Source: a virus. Taken from it: DNA of 21,749 bases. The notes beneath the pieces are model-generated. The model made no database searches. It saw only the letters and a program-made list of their open reading frames with translations, and was not told the origin of the DNA. The stretch lies in IMG/VR virus record IMGVR_UViG_3300027157_000011, positions 1 through 21,749 of that record; one strand, written 5' to 3'. Below, piece after piece: positions 13,792 to 20,619 of the stretch (its first letter is position 1; each line of letters starts with the position of its first letter). The translations under genes were made by a program, and so were the position numbers.

Positions 13792-15502
13792 AAATTATTA
13801 TGGAAAAAATAGAAAAAAAGCTATTGAATTCTTAGCCGAAAGAGAGGGATGGTCTCGAGATTTTGTTCTTTTGACCGAAAATACTCCAACGACAAAACGT
13901 CTTCTAACTGAGGTTGTGGGATTATTACTTTTGGCAGCAATGGCGATGGCAACCTTCTTCATCGGAAAGACTTTCTTTAAGAACTTATGGGAAAAAGTAG
14001 AATTTATTCCACCCGGACAAAGAAAAGAAATTCAAGAAATAGTCACTAAAGTAACCAAAGATAATCCAGAAAATGAAGAGAAAAAAGAAGATGCTTTGAA
14101 GAAAGCTTTGGAAGAATATGGCCTAGAAGAAGATAAAATCTCTAAATTCATGGAAGCTTGGAAAAAGAATACAGAAGAAGCCAAAGAGGAAAACGCCGAC
14201 GATATATCGGAAATTCAAAAAGCTTACAAAACTTTGAAAGATGAGAAAGCCTCCGATGAAGACAAAAAGAAAGCAAAAGAACTCTTAGAAAAATATGCTG
14301 AGGATGACACAGCACCACAAACGGATTATTTTCAGAAAAAAGAAGATATGGAAAAATACTTCAAAGAATTACAGGAAAAATTAGCAAAAGCAGGAATGGA
14401 TAGCAAAAACGACAAAACAAAAAAGTGGGGAGAAGCTATCAAAAACCTAAATAAAGCTCTAGAAGGAAATTCTGATTCTGGTCAAACTACAACGGAATCC
14501 CTGCTCTTTAAGAGATGGATGAAACTTTTGAGAGAAGATACTTCTATTAATAATTCTTCCGAAGAAGAAAATTCTAATCCTGAAGAAGGAAATTCCGAAT
14601 CTGAAAAAGAAAAAACAGAACATCCTATTTTTGCAGCAGTGAAAGCTTACAATGATGCTTTCAATAAATTAGAAGATGCAGAAAAAGCCTTAGCAAAAGA
14701 TGCAGGAGCAGACGAAATAGGCATTGGACTACAATGGGCTAAAGAATTAAGAGGGGAATCAGATTCAGATGCAAAAGATATTCCTCAAGAAGCTCAAGAG
14801 TCGGTTGAAGCTATTGCTGATGATTTTGATGATATTATAGATGCTTTACCAGAAACTCCTATTGATGCTGAAGAGACAATAAAGGATTTACTTGATCAAT
14901 TAGCTGATGCTAAAATTATTGAGCAAACATTAGTAGATCAAGCAACAGAAGCATTAGATAAGGCGGCTGCATCTGAAAATAAAGAAAAAGAATTAGAAAA
15001 AACCATCGAGAATCTAAAAGTAGAAGTACAAGAAAAATTAGAATTATATATATCGACAAATGAAGAGAAAGACAATTTTGAAAAAAGCCTTAAAGAGCTC
15101 GAGATTATAAAAAAAGGTCTAGATGATGATATCAAAAGACTTCAGGATGAAAGTAATTCTAATAAATTGAGTACACAGCAGCGAGGAGAAATAAATAATT
15201 TATATAACTTCCTTAAAGCTATCAGAAAAGCAATGAAAGGAAAAGGTATTGATTCGAAGAAATTCTTCTCTGGTGATAAAAAATATCCTGCCACGTGGGA
15301 TGAAACAAAAAAAGGTCTTAAAAAGAATTTCGAAAAGATGATCCCAGACGCTAATGCGGATGAAAAAATTACCGGATTCTTAGGTACTAAAATTAAAGCA
15401 AGTAATGAGAAAGATGTCAAAGAAGAAAATTTTTCATTTCAAGCTTCTTCGGACCAAATCATTTTTGAACGCTGGGGTAGACTCGCCGGCATTATAAAAT
15501 AA
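13778..15502 (+). CDS. Membrane-anchored coiled-coil protein, unknown (574 aa)
   Basis: Not recognised. One membrane segment at about 46-67 (VVGLLLLAAMAMATFFIG), followed by about 500 residues of highly charged Glu/Lys/Asp-rich helical sequence with long coiled coils (especially about 70-235 and 370-470). Three segments look alike and resemble the tags elsewhere in the window: TTKRLLTEV at about 38-46, TTTESLLFKRWMKLLRED at about 239-256, and SDQIIFERWGRLAGII at the C-terminus. Overlap with the endolysin gene (AGGAGA at 13767-13772, 5 nt before ATG) suggests coupled translation, so a lysis or envelope role (spanin-like or holin-associated) is possible; an internal virion protein is the other main option. 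The promoter of the methylase gene starts 10 nt after its stop. Confidence 0.82.
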   Translation: MIINRNYYGKNRKKAIEFLAEREGWSRDFVLLTENTPTTKRLLTEVVGLLLLAAMAMATFFIGKTFFKNLWEKVEFIPPGQRKEIQEIVTKVTKDNPENEEKKEDALKKALEEYGLEEDKISKFMEAWKKNTEEAKEENADDISEIQKAYKTLKDEKASDEDKKKAKELLEKYAEDDTAPQTDYFQKKEDMEKYFKELQEKLAKAGMDSKNDKTKKWGEAIKNLNKALEGNSDSGQTTTESLLFKRWMKLLREDTSINNSSEEENSNPEEGNSESEKEKTEHPIFAAVKAYNDAFNKLEDAEKALAKDAGADEIGIGLQWAKELRGESDSDAKDIPQEAQESVEAIADDFDDIIDALPETPIDAEETIKDLLDQLADAKIIEQTLVDQATEALDKAAASENKEKELEKTIENLKVEVQEKLELYISTNEEKDNFEKSLKELEIIKKGLDDDIKRLQDESNSNKLSTQQRGEINNLYNFLKAIRKAMKGKGIDSKKFFSGDKKYPATWDETKKGLKKNFEKMIPDANADEKITGFLGTKIKASNEKDVKEENFSFQASSDQIIFERWGRLAGIIK

Positions 15503-15511
15503 TATTCTTGG

Positions 15512-15540
15512 TTTACACTAGAATTTGCTCCTGTTATAAT
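15512..15540 (+). promoter_or_regulatory. Sigma70-like promoter for the DNA methylase
   Basis: TTTACA (15512-15517), 17-nt spacer, TATAAT (15535-15540). The -10 lies in the loop of the hairpin at 15528-15557, and initiation near 15547 is inside that loop, after the 5' arm. Confidence 0.72.
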
Positions 15541-15564
15541 TTTTATTATTTCGGGAGTTTTTTT
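15528..15564 (+). terminator. Terminator hairpin whose 3' arm is a ribosome site
   Basis: CTCCTG (15528-15533) pairs with CGGGAG (15552-15557, one G.U), then seven T to 15564 and ATG at 15565. The GGGAG is the only ribosome site for the methylase gene, 7 nt before its ATG. Transcripts from upstream would terminate here or have the site sequestered; transcripts from the promoter in the loop would have it free. Confidence 0.68.
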
Positions 15565-16539
15565 ATGCTTATTAATGATACAAATCCAGACAATGCAAAG
15601 TTTGTTCATCCTTATAAACCACCTATTAGATATGCTGGTGCAAAGTCTAGGCTTTTCAAGAAGTACGATACTAACGGTTTCTTTCCAGAACATAAGCCTT
15701 CTGTCTTTGTTGATATGTTTGGCGGTTCGACCTCTATGTCTCTATGGGTACGAGAGAAGTGGCCAGATGTTCCTATTGTAGTCAATGACAACTGCAGTGA
15801 AATGATGCAAATGTTTCGAGTGATTGCGGATCATCTACCCCAGATGGAGCCATTTAATGAGACGTATCGAGTGATGTATCGAGACGCACACACTTTTGAA
15901 AACAGAAAGAAACTCTATTATGATTTGAGGCTTAGATATTTGAAAAGAGATTTCACTAGTGAAATAGAAGAATCGGCCTTGTTATTGTTTCTTATGAGAA
16001 CAAATTTTAATGGTTTCTTTGGTCACGGATTGAAAGACTATCCAGGCAGATATAGCGGTACAGCAGGGATTATGAATTGGAATCCGGATGGTGAATTATT
16101 CTCTGTTGAGAGACTCAGAAAATTTTCGAAATACTTGCAGACATTCGTATTATCTATAGGAGATTTCGAAATGGGAACCACACATTGGATACAAGAAAAT
16201 GCATGGTTTTATGCTGATCCTCCATATAGATTGTCAACGACAGAATATCACGAAAAGGGTTCTTCAGGTGATGACGTACAGTTGAGGCTCATTAAGTACA
16301 TGCACGAACTCGATAGCAAAGGTGTCAAAGTCGCAATGTCGAATCGAGAGCACTATGATTTGGGTGACCTCAAGTGGAGATTGACTTCGTTTGGCAAAGA
16401 CCACTTGTCTGGTTTGTGGTTTGGCCAATATTTTGATAGCAATTGGAATTCCACACTTTTCAAGCATAAGTATACATCTGGACACCACAACAAAGGTGAT
16501 GGTGTAAAAACTACAGAAATACTAATTAAAAATTATTAA
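15565..16539 (+). CDS. D12-class N6-adenine DNA methyltransferase (324 aa)
   Basis: Dam-type enzyme, methylating adenine N6 with S-adenosylmethionine. Motif X/I start PPIRYAGAKSRLFKKY at about 19-34 (the P-x-x-x-x-G-x-K of the family), motif I VDMFGGSTSMSLW at about 49-61, and catalytic motif IV YADPPYR at about 215-221. MRTNFNGFFG (about 150-159) and the following region match the D12 family's N-x-F-G-x-x-x-x-P pattern. No restriction enzyme gene is next to it, so an orphan phage methylase protecting against host restriction or marking phage DNA is likely. The target sequence is unknown. A frame ATG at 15508 lies before the promoter-hairpin unit and is rejected as start. Confidence 0.9.
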   Translation: MLINDTNPDNAKFVHPYKPPIRYAGAKSRLFKKYDTNGFFPEHKPSVFVDMFGGSTSMSLWVREKWPDVPIVVNDNCSEMMQMFRVIADHLPQMEPFNETYRVMYRDAHTFENRKKLYYDLRLRYLKRDFTSEIEESALLLFLMRTNFNGFFGHGLKDYPGRYSGTAGIMNWNPDGELFSVERLRKFSKYLQTFVLSIGDFEMGTTHWIQENAWFYADPPYRLSTTEYHEKGSSGDDVQLRLIKYMHELDSKGVKVAMSNREHYDLGDLKWRLTSFGKDHLSGLWFGQYFDSNWNSTLFKHKYTSGHHNKGDGVKTTEILIKNY

Positions 16540-16583
16540 GAGAATAATTACTGTTTTTAGATTTAGAATTGGAGAACACCTTT

Positions 16584-17369
16584 ATGAGAAGATTATTGAG
16601 TGAAGAAGTCGAACGCTCATTAGACGATGCTGCAGACGACATTATTAGACAAGCCGCACCAGAGATTGTAAAAGCAATCCGAGAACGAGAAGTAGACGAA
16701 GATGTTGAAGATTTTTATCAAGGTGCTATACAAGCCGTTGAAGACCTCGAATCATATATGGATTATCGATATCCACACGAAGAGAAATTCACTGAATATG
16801 ATCCATCCCATCAAGAGCTGTATGATGCTGGATATGCCTATGGCGAGGCTAATTTCCAAAAAATTCACAGAGGTATCCAAGACATCGTTGATACAAAAAC
16901 ATATCGTCAACAAATTGAACAAGCTATTAAAAAATTTGAGGGAAGAATCACAGAAGAAGCTGTAATCGCTGCTTTAGAAGAGATCTACGAATTCGGTAAG
17001 AATCAAATGCATGACGTTCATGGCTTAATTAAGAAAGCTCAAGAGAAATGGGGTTGGAAAGCCTATGCCGGGATCGCATGTATTGAAATTATGGAACACT
17101 TCGTAATTCCAGGTGTATTAATGACTATCAATCCAGCTTTTGGAATTTTGACTACTATTCCTACCGTAGAGATTTTAGCCGCTATTGGATTAACAGCATA
17201 TAAGATGACAAAAGAGCCAGAGCCAGAAGAACCTCATGTACCAGGTCACTTGGATTGGTATGAAGAACAAGGCTTGCAAGTCGCAGGTTTCAAGAGAAGA
17301 GGGATAAGACTCACCGAGTCTCAATTGAGGTCTTTGATACGCAAGAGAATTTTAGCTGGAAATTATTAG
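16584..17369 (+). CDS. Membrane protein with N- and C-terminal tags, unknown (261 aa)
   Basis: Not recognised. The N-terminus (MRRLLSEEVERSL) is reminiscent of, and the C-terminus (GIRLTESQLRSLIRKRILAGNY, read in two parts GIRLTESQLRS and LIRKRILAGNY) is clearly similar to, the tag at the start of the proteins at 77 and 12445. Residues about 160-205 form one or two hydrophobic segments (AYAGIACIEIMEHFVIPGV and FGILTTIPTVEILAAIGLTAY). The first 150 residues are acidic and helical. ATG 16584 has GGAG (16571-16574) 9 nt upstream; a TTG at 16569 would overlap that site. It follows the methylase by 44 nt without a terminator, so probably co-transcribed. An internal virion or injected membrane protein is possible. 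Confidence 0.78.
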   Translation: MRRLLSEEVERSLDDAADDIIRQAAPEIVKAIREREVDEDVEDFYQGAIQAVEDLESYMDYRYPHEEKFTEYDPSHQELYDAGYAYGEANFQKIHRGIQDIVDTKTYRQQIEQAIKKFEGRITEEAVIAALEEIYEFGKNQMHDVHGLIKKAQEKWGWKAYAGIACIEIMEHFVIPGVLMTINPAFGILTTIPTVEILAAIGLTAYKMTKEPEPEEPHVPGHLDWYEEQGLQVAGFKRRGIRLTESQLRSLIRKRILAGNY

Positions 17370-17377
17370 ACACTCTA

Positions 17378-17406
17378 TTGTAATTCTTCTGTAAAAGAGT
17401 TATAAA
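17378..17406 (+). promoter_or_regulatory. Sigma70-like promoter for a structured RNA
   Basis: TTGTAA (17378-17383), 17-nt spacer, TATAAA (17401-17406). It points into a region with no gene that ends in a terminator at 17482-17525. Confidence 0.72.
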
Positions 17407-17412
17407 ATGTGC

Positions 17413-17525
17413 GGGCACCCCACAAATTGTGAATACTATGTAGACAGAAGGGAAAAGTGTTTATCTTTGAGAGACTGAGTTGCACCTCCGAGGCTTGGCT
17501 GGACCGGCGAGAGGTGCTTTCTTTT
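17413..17525 (+). ncRNA. Candidate small structured RNA (about 110 nt)
   Basis: A good promoter at 17378, a locally GC-richer sequence with no ribosome site or plausible frame, and a terminator define a self-contained transcript of about 110 nt. Possible pairings: GTG/CAC and CACA/TGTG hairpins near the 5' end; CAGAAGG with CTTT..CTG in the middle (17445-17477); the terminator stem GCACCTC/GAGGTGC at the end. The 5' GCACC (17415-17419) could also pair with GGTGC of the terminator, an alternative that would close the whole RNA or act as antiterminator for thyX downstream. It has no tRNA T-loop or anticodon arm. I do not recognise a known RNA family. Confidence 0.55.
17482..17525 (+). terminator. 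Intrinsic terminator of the small RNA
   Basis: GCACCTC (17482-17488), 22-nt structured interior, GAGGTGC (17511-17517), then TTTCTTTT (17518-17525). The T tract runs into the -35 of the thyX promoter. Confidence 0.7.
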
Positions 17526-17552
17526 GTACTATAGAATCTAGCTTGTTATAAT
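17524..17552 (+). promoter_or_regulatory. Sigma70-like promoter for thyX
   Basis: TTGTAC (17524-17529), 17-nt spacer, TATAAT (17547-17552). The start would be about 17 nt before the thyX ATG. Confidence 0.8.
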
Positions 17553-17575
17553 GCTCTATCTAACAAGGAGACATT

Positions 17576-18274
17576 ATGAAAAGTGAATTTCTATTTGATA
17601 AAGCACAAGTCGATTATATTGAACACATGGGTTCCGATCTCACAATTGTGAACGCAGCACGAGTGAGTTTTGGTGCACATCGAGACGAGCTCAACGATAA
17701 AGACATTAAATTAATTAAGTACCTAATCAGTCATAAACACACTTCCACTTTAGAACACAATATTGTGACTTTTCGATTCAAAGTTCCCTTGTTTATTCGC
17801 TCTCAGCATCACAGACACCGGACATGGAGTTTCAATGAAATTTCGAGAAGATACACGGAAGAGAACTTGGAATTCTATGAACCGTCTTCTTTCCGGACAC
17901 AACACAAGAGCAATCGACAAGCCTCTAATGTCGAAAATCAAATCGATCCCGTAATTACGTTCGATGGTATACAGGCTTCTCAAGCACTCCGAGTTCATCA
18001 TAAAAACTCGTTACTCTTATTCGATCAGTTGGTAGAAGCAGGCGTGTGTCGAGAACAAGCGAGAGGTGTTCTTCCACAGAATTTATATACCACTTATTAT
18101 GGCACTATAGACTTGAATAATCTCCTCAAATTCTTAGAGCTCAGGACACACGATGGAGCACAATGGGAAATTCAAGAAGTAGCAAGAGCTTGTGGGAGGA
18201 TTGCGACTCAATTATGGCCAGAAACAATGAAAGCTTATCAAGAAGTGAGAGGCATAGACTTTAATATCTCATAA
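17576..18274 (+). CDS. thyX: Flavin-dependent thymidylate synthase ThyX (232 aa)
   Basis: Makes dTMP from dUMP using methylene-tetrahydrofolate and FAD/NADPH. The ThyX signature RHR-x(7)-S is present as RHRTWSFNEISRRY (RHR at 80-82, Ser at 90). Also seen: VNAARVSFGAHRDEL near 25-39, S-T-L-E-H-N in the first third (about 58-63), and a C-terminal LELRTHDGAQWEIQEVA, matching the family's R-x-x-x-x-A-Q-x-E-I. The length is typical. AAGGAG lies about 6 nt before the ATG. Together with nrdJ and the deoxyribosyltransferase-like protein it gives the phage its own dNTP supply. Confidence 0.96.
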   Translation: MKSEFLFDKAQVDYIEHMGSDLTIVNAARVSFGAHRDELNDKDIKLIKYLISHKHTSTLEHNIVTFRFKVPLFIRSQHHRHRTWSFNEISRRYTEENLEFYEPSSFRTQHKSNRQASNVENQIDPVITFDGIQASQALRVHHKNSLLLFDQLVEAGVCREQARGVLPQNLYTTYYGTIDLNNLLKFLELRTHDGAQWEIQEVARACGRIATQLWPETMKAYQEVRGIDFNIS

Positions 18275-18288
18275 TATTTGATATATCT

Positions 18289-18317
18289 TGTTCTAAACAA
18301 ATAAGGCATCACATAAT
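18289..18317 (+). promoter_or_regulatory. Possible promoter nested in the thyX terminator
   Basis: TTGTTC (18289-18294), 17-nt spacer, CATAAT (18312-18317), the -10 covering the end of the 5' arm and the loop of the hairpin at 18307-18329. Would give an 88-nt leader for the gene at 18412. Confidence 0.4.
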
Positions 18318-18334
18318 TACTATGTGATGTTTTT
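18307..18334 (+). terminator. Intrinsic terminator after thyX
   Basis: CATCACATA (18307-18315), loop ATTAC, TATGTGATG (18321-18329), then five T. A perfect 9-bp stem. Confidence 0.9.
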
Positions 18335-18411
18335 AAGTATTCGCCAGTTTCGTTTGAGTTAAGTCCCTGACAGATAGTTTATCAATATAATTAAATACCT
18401 GGAGAGAAGAC

Positions 18412-18738
18412 ATGACAGAACCAAGAGATAATTGGGGCGAATATTCGAAATTGGTTTTGGCACAACTAGAGATGTTAGCCAAAGGAGTTCACGGATTGCA
18501 GACCCAAATTAGCAACATTGAGAGAGAAATTGCAGAAATCAAAGTTCGAGAGAATAAAGTCGAGAGCCTAGAAGCCTGGAAGGACAAGATCGATGAAATT
18601 GCGTCACCATCACAATTAAAAGAAGCGCTCGATAAAGTCAAAGAACTTGAACAATTCAAGATTAAAGCTTATACGATCTTCACAGTAGTTCAGTTTGGTT
18701 GGGGGATACTCTTTGTCCTCCTCAAAGATATGATTTAA
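18412..18738 (+). CDS. Coiled-coil protein with C-terminal membrane segment, XhlA-like
   Basis: 108 aa. Residues 15-80 form a coiled coil with regular Leu/Ile spacing (LQTQISNIEREIAEIKVREN and onward); residues about 84-104 (AYTIFTVVQFGWGILFVLL) form one membrane segment at the C-terminus. This layout is that of XhlA-type holin-associated phage proteins. No holin was identified elsewhere in the window, so a role with the amidase at 12883 is plausible, though that gene is 5.5 kb away. GGAG with spacing about 7 nt precedes the ATG. What else it could be: a tail-anchored membrane adaptor. Confidence 0.78.
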   Translation: MTEPRDNWGEYSKLVLAQLEMLAKGVHGLQTQISNIEREIAEIKVRENKVESLEAWKDKIDEIASPSQLKEALDKVKELEQFKIKAYTIFTVVQFGWGILFVLLKDMI

Positions 18739-18853
18739 TCAGAGACTCTTTGGCAGTGGTGAACGGTAGTCCGCAAAATTATCTATTTAAATTTTCGAAT
18801 ATAAAATCAAAATACCCAATCTAAAAATACGCTAGGATACCGGTCCCACTGTT

Positions 18854-18882
18854 TTGTAATATAAGAATATCTCTCCTATAAT
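18854..18882 (+). promoter_or_regulatory. Sigma70-like promoter for the glycosylase gene
   Basis: TTGTAA (18854-18859), 17-nt spacer, TATAAT (18877-18882). Best example of the promoter type in this window. Nothing else is recognisable between 18739 and 18853. Confidence 0.85.
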
Positions 18883-18918
18883 TGCTATATGATAACAAAC
18901 AATTATGGAGATAATTCG

Positions 18919-19725
18919 ATGCCTGAAGGTAGTGAAGTTAAAATTATTGCAGAAGGTCTTGCTCATGTATTGACAAATAAGACCATTACAAAAGTGACTA
19001 TATTGTCTGGTCGTTATGAAAAGAAAGCGCCAGACGGTTGGCAAGAATTACAAGCTGCCTTGCCACTTAAAGTAATAGGCGCTGGATGCCATGGAAAATT
19101 CATCTTTGCTCTCTTAGACAAAGAGAGATATATGTGGTCTACACTTGGGATGACAGGTACCTGGTCAACAGAACCAGGTAATCACGATAGGCTTTTATTT
19201 GAACTTTCAAATGGTGAAAAACTCTACTATAGAGATATGCGGAATTTTGGAACTTTCAAATTCGTAATCGGCAAGAATGAGATGGTGAAAAAACTCAAGT
19301 CTTTAGGGCCAGACATGTTGTCTCAAGACGTATCAGCGAATGATTTCAAAAAAGCTTTAATGGCTAAGAAAAATGATACAGTAGCAGAAGTATTGATGAA
19401 TCAAAAAATAGTGTGTGGGATTGGTAATTACGTAAAAGCAGAAGCTCTCTATATGGCACGTATTTCACCACACAGAGTTGTGAGTAGCTTATCAGATTTG
19501 GAATTCTCGAGACTCAATGATGCTTGTAAGAAAGTGCTTAGAGACTCCTACGAATACGGTGGCTCCACTATTAGAACTTATCAAACTTTCGATGGCAAGA
19601 AAGGTGGATATTCACAATTCTTTTCAGTTTATGGCAGAGAAACATGCCCATTGGGCCATACTGTCGTAAGAGAAGAGACTAAAGATAAACGAACAACCCA
19701 TTGGGTTCCTGAACTACAAAAATGA
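18919..19725 (+). CDS. Fpg/Nei-family DNA glycosylase (268 aa)
   Basis: Excises oxidised bases such as 8-oxoguanine or oxidised pyrimidines and cuts the strand by beta/delta elimination. The protein begins M-P-E-G-S-E-V, with the catalytic Pro2 and Glu3 exposed after Met removal; Lys60 lies in CHGKFIF as the conserved beta-hairpin Lys. The H2TH motif is LMNQKIVCGIGNYVKAEALY with the conserved Asn. The usual C-terminal Cys4 zinc finger (C-x2-C-x16-C-x2-C) is altered: only CPLGH and a later THW remain, giving at most C-H-H ligands. ATG 18919 has GGAG (18907-18910) 8 nt upstream, and only this start puts Pro at position 2; an in-frame ATG at 18889 is rejected. Own promoter at 18854. Begins a run of closely spaced genes to 21384. 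Confidence 0.92.
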   Translation: MPEGSEVKIIAEGLAHVLTNKTITKVTILSGRYEKKAPDGWQELQAALPLKVIGAGCHGKFIFALLDKERYMWSTLGMTGTWSTEPGNHDRLLFELSNGEKLYYRDMRNFGTFKFVIGKNEMVKKLKSLGPDMLSQDVSANDFKKALMAKKNDTVAEVLMNQKIVCGIGNYVKAEALYMARISPHRVVSSLSDLEFSRLNDACKKVLRDSYEYGGSTIRTYQTFDGKKGGYSQFFSVYGRETCPLGHTVVREETKDKRTTHWVPELQK

Positions 19726-19732
19726 GAAATAT

Positions 19733-19981
19733 ATGTCAAAACAATACACACTAGAATTCATTCAAGGTAAATTAGACCAAACACGCGCGGCAATCAAAGA
19801 AGTTCAAACTGTTGAGACTCGATTGTTAGATTTGCTTGTAGATCCTCAAATCTCTGCAGACGAATCCCATGAAATAGTCAGACAAATCATTTCTACGAGT
19901 GAATATTTTACAAAGCTTAATTCGGCCAAAGCAGAGTTACAAAAGATTCGAGACAGTATTATAGGAGGTAAAAATGAGTAA
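19733..19981 (+). CDS. Small helical protein, unknown (82 aa)
   Basis: Not recognised. Predicted all-helical with heptad-like spacing (FIQGKLDQTRAAIKEVQTVETRLLDLL and a C-terminal LNSAKAELQKIRDSI), no Cys, no membrane segment. Its ribosome site is weak (GAGA only). It lies 7 nt after the glycosylase stop and its last codons hold the strong AGGAGG (19963-19968) of the ClpS-like gene, which it overlaps by 8 nt, so its translation may feed that of the next gene. Confidence 0.72.
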   Translation: MSKQYTLEFIQGKLDQTRAAIKEVQTVETRLLDLLVDPQISADESHEIVRQIISTSEYFTKLNSAKAELQKIRDSIIGGKNE

Positions 19982-20312
19982 GAAGAAAATTCAAAAGTCA
20001 GATGGAGACTTAGGTGTTGATCTTATTGACAGAGAGAGTTCAAAAGACAAAGTAGAACCCCCTAAGAAATATAAAGCTATCTATTACAATAACGATCATA
20101 CGCCTATGCAATTAGTCACTATTTCTTTGATGCAAATCTGGGGTCATGATGAACCTCAAGCTCAAAGAATTATGATATCAATCCATGAAAAAGGCAGAGA
20201 GATTGTGAAATCCGGTCTCACAAAAGAGATTGCTGAAATGAAAGTGATGAAGACTATTCAGTTTTTCAATGCTTTTGGTTTTCCTCTTGAGTGTAATGCT
20301 GAACCAGAGTAA
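19974..20312 (+). CDS. ClpS-like N-degron adaptor (112 aa)
   Basis: ClpS binds the N-terminal residue of N-end-rule substrates and passes them to ClpAP. After a 30-residue variable N-terminus the sequence PPKKYKAIYYNNDHTPMQLVTISL aligns (in parts) with the ClpS core P-P-x-Y-x-V-x-L-x-N-D-D-x-T-P-M-E-x-V; the pocket residues Asn, Asp, Thr, Met are present (N-N-D-H-T-P-M), and the later His is in ISIHEKGREI. EIAEMKVMK matches ClpS's V-A-E-T-K. Length equals bacterial ClpS. Phages rarely encode one. With the ClpP-like enzyme at 11313 and the J-like protein at 20620 it suggests control of proteolysis. AGGAGG is 5 nt upstream. It could redirect or block the host N-degron pathway; which one is open. 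Confidence 0.85.
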   Translation: MSKKKIQKSDGDLGVDLIDRESSKDKVEPPKKYKAIYYNNDHTPMQLVTISLMQIWGHDEPQAQRIMISIHEKGREIVKSGLTKEIAEMKVMKTIQFFNAFGFPLECNAEPE

Positions 20313-20349
20313 ATATAATAATATAGACTATAACAACAAAGGAGACTTT

Positions 20350-20610
20350 ATGTCAGATACAACTACTTTTAAACTCGATGACTCTTCAATTGCTTTGATT
20401 GCAAAGAACTTGCAAATTGCTTTACTCACTGGAACAGATATTGTTGATCACCTCCGAATGATGGATTTGACTACAAATACTTCCGGAAAGCTTGTTCCAA
20501 CGGATAATTATAATGTACTGTTTGAAAAAAATCTTCAAGTTATGTTGGCGCAGTTAGAAAAATTACAACAAGAATCCACAAATGAAGGAGATAATTCCTT
20601 CGATGTGTAA
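20350..20610 (+). CDS. Small protein, unknown (86 aa)
   Basis: Not recognised. Starts M-S-D-T-T-T-F-K-L-D and is mostly helical with an acidic C-terminus (EGDNSFDV) that recalls SSB-type tails but lacks the aromatic tip. AAGGAG (about 20339-20344) is 5 nt before ATG 20350; an earlier frame ATG at 20269 lies inside the ClpS gene. Close to both neighbours, so probably the same transcript. Confidence 0.72.
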   Translation: MSDTTTFKLDDSSIALIAKNLQIALLTGTDIVDHLRMMDLTTNTSGKLVPTDNYNVLFEKNLQVMLAQLEKLQQESTNEGDNSFDV

Positions 20611-20619
20611 GAGGGAATT

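Noticed and set aside
16569-16583. TTG start for the membrane protein gene at 16569
   Set aside because: It overlaps the GGAG ribosome site; ATG 16584 has correct spacing.
17413-17525. tRNA or known riboswitch
   Set aside because: No T-loop, anticodon arm or CCA-like end, and no match to the tetrahydrofolate, preQ1 or glutamine riboswitch patterns I know.
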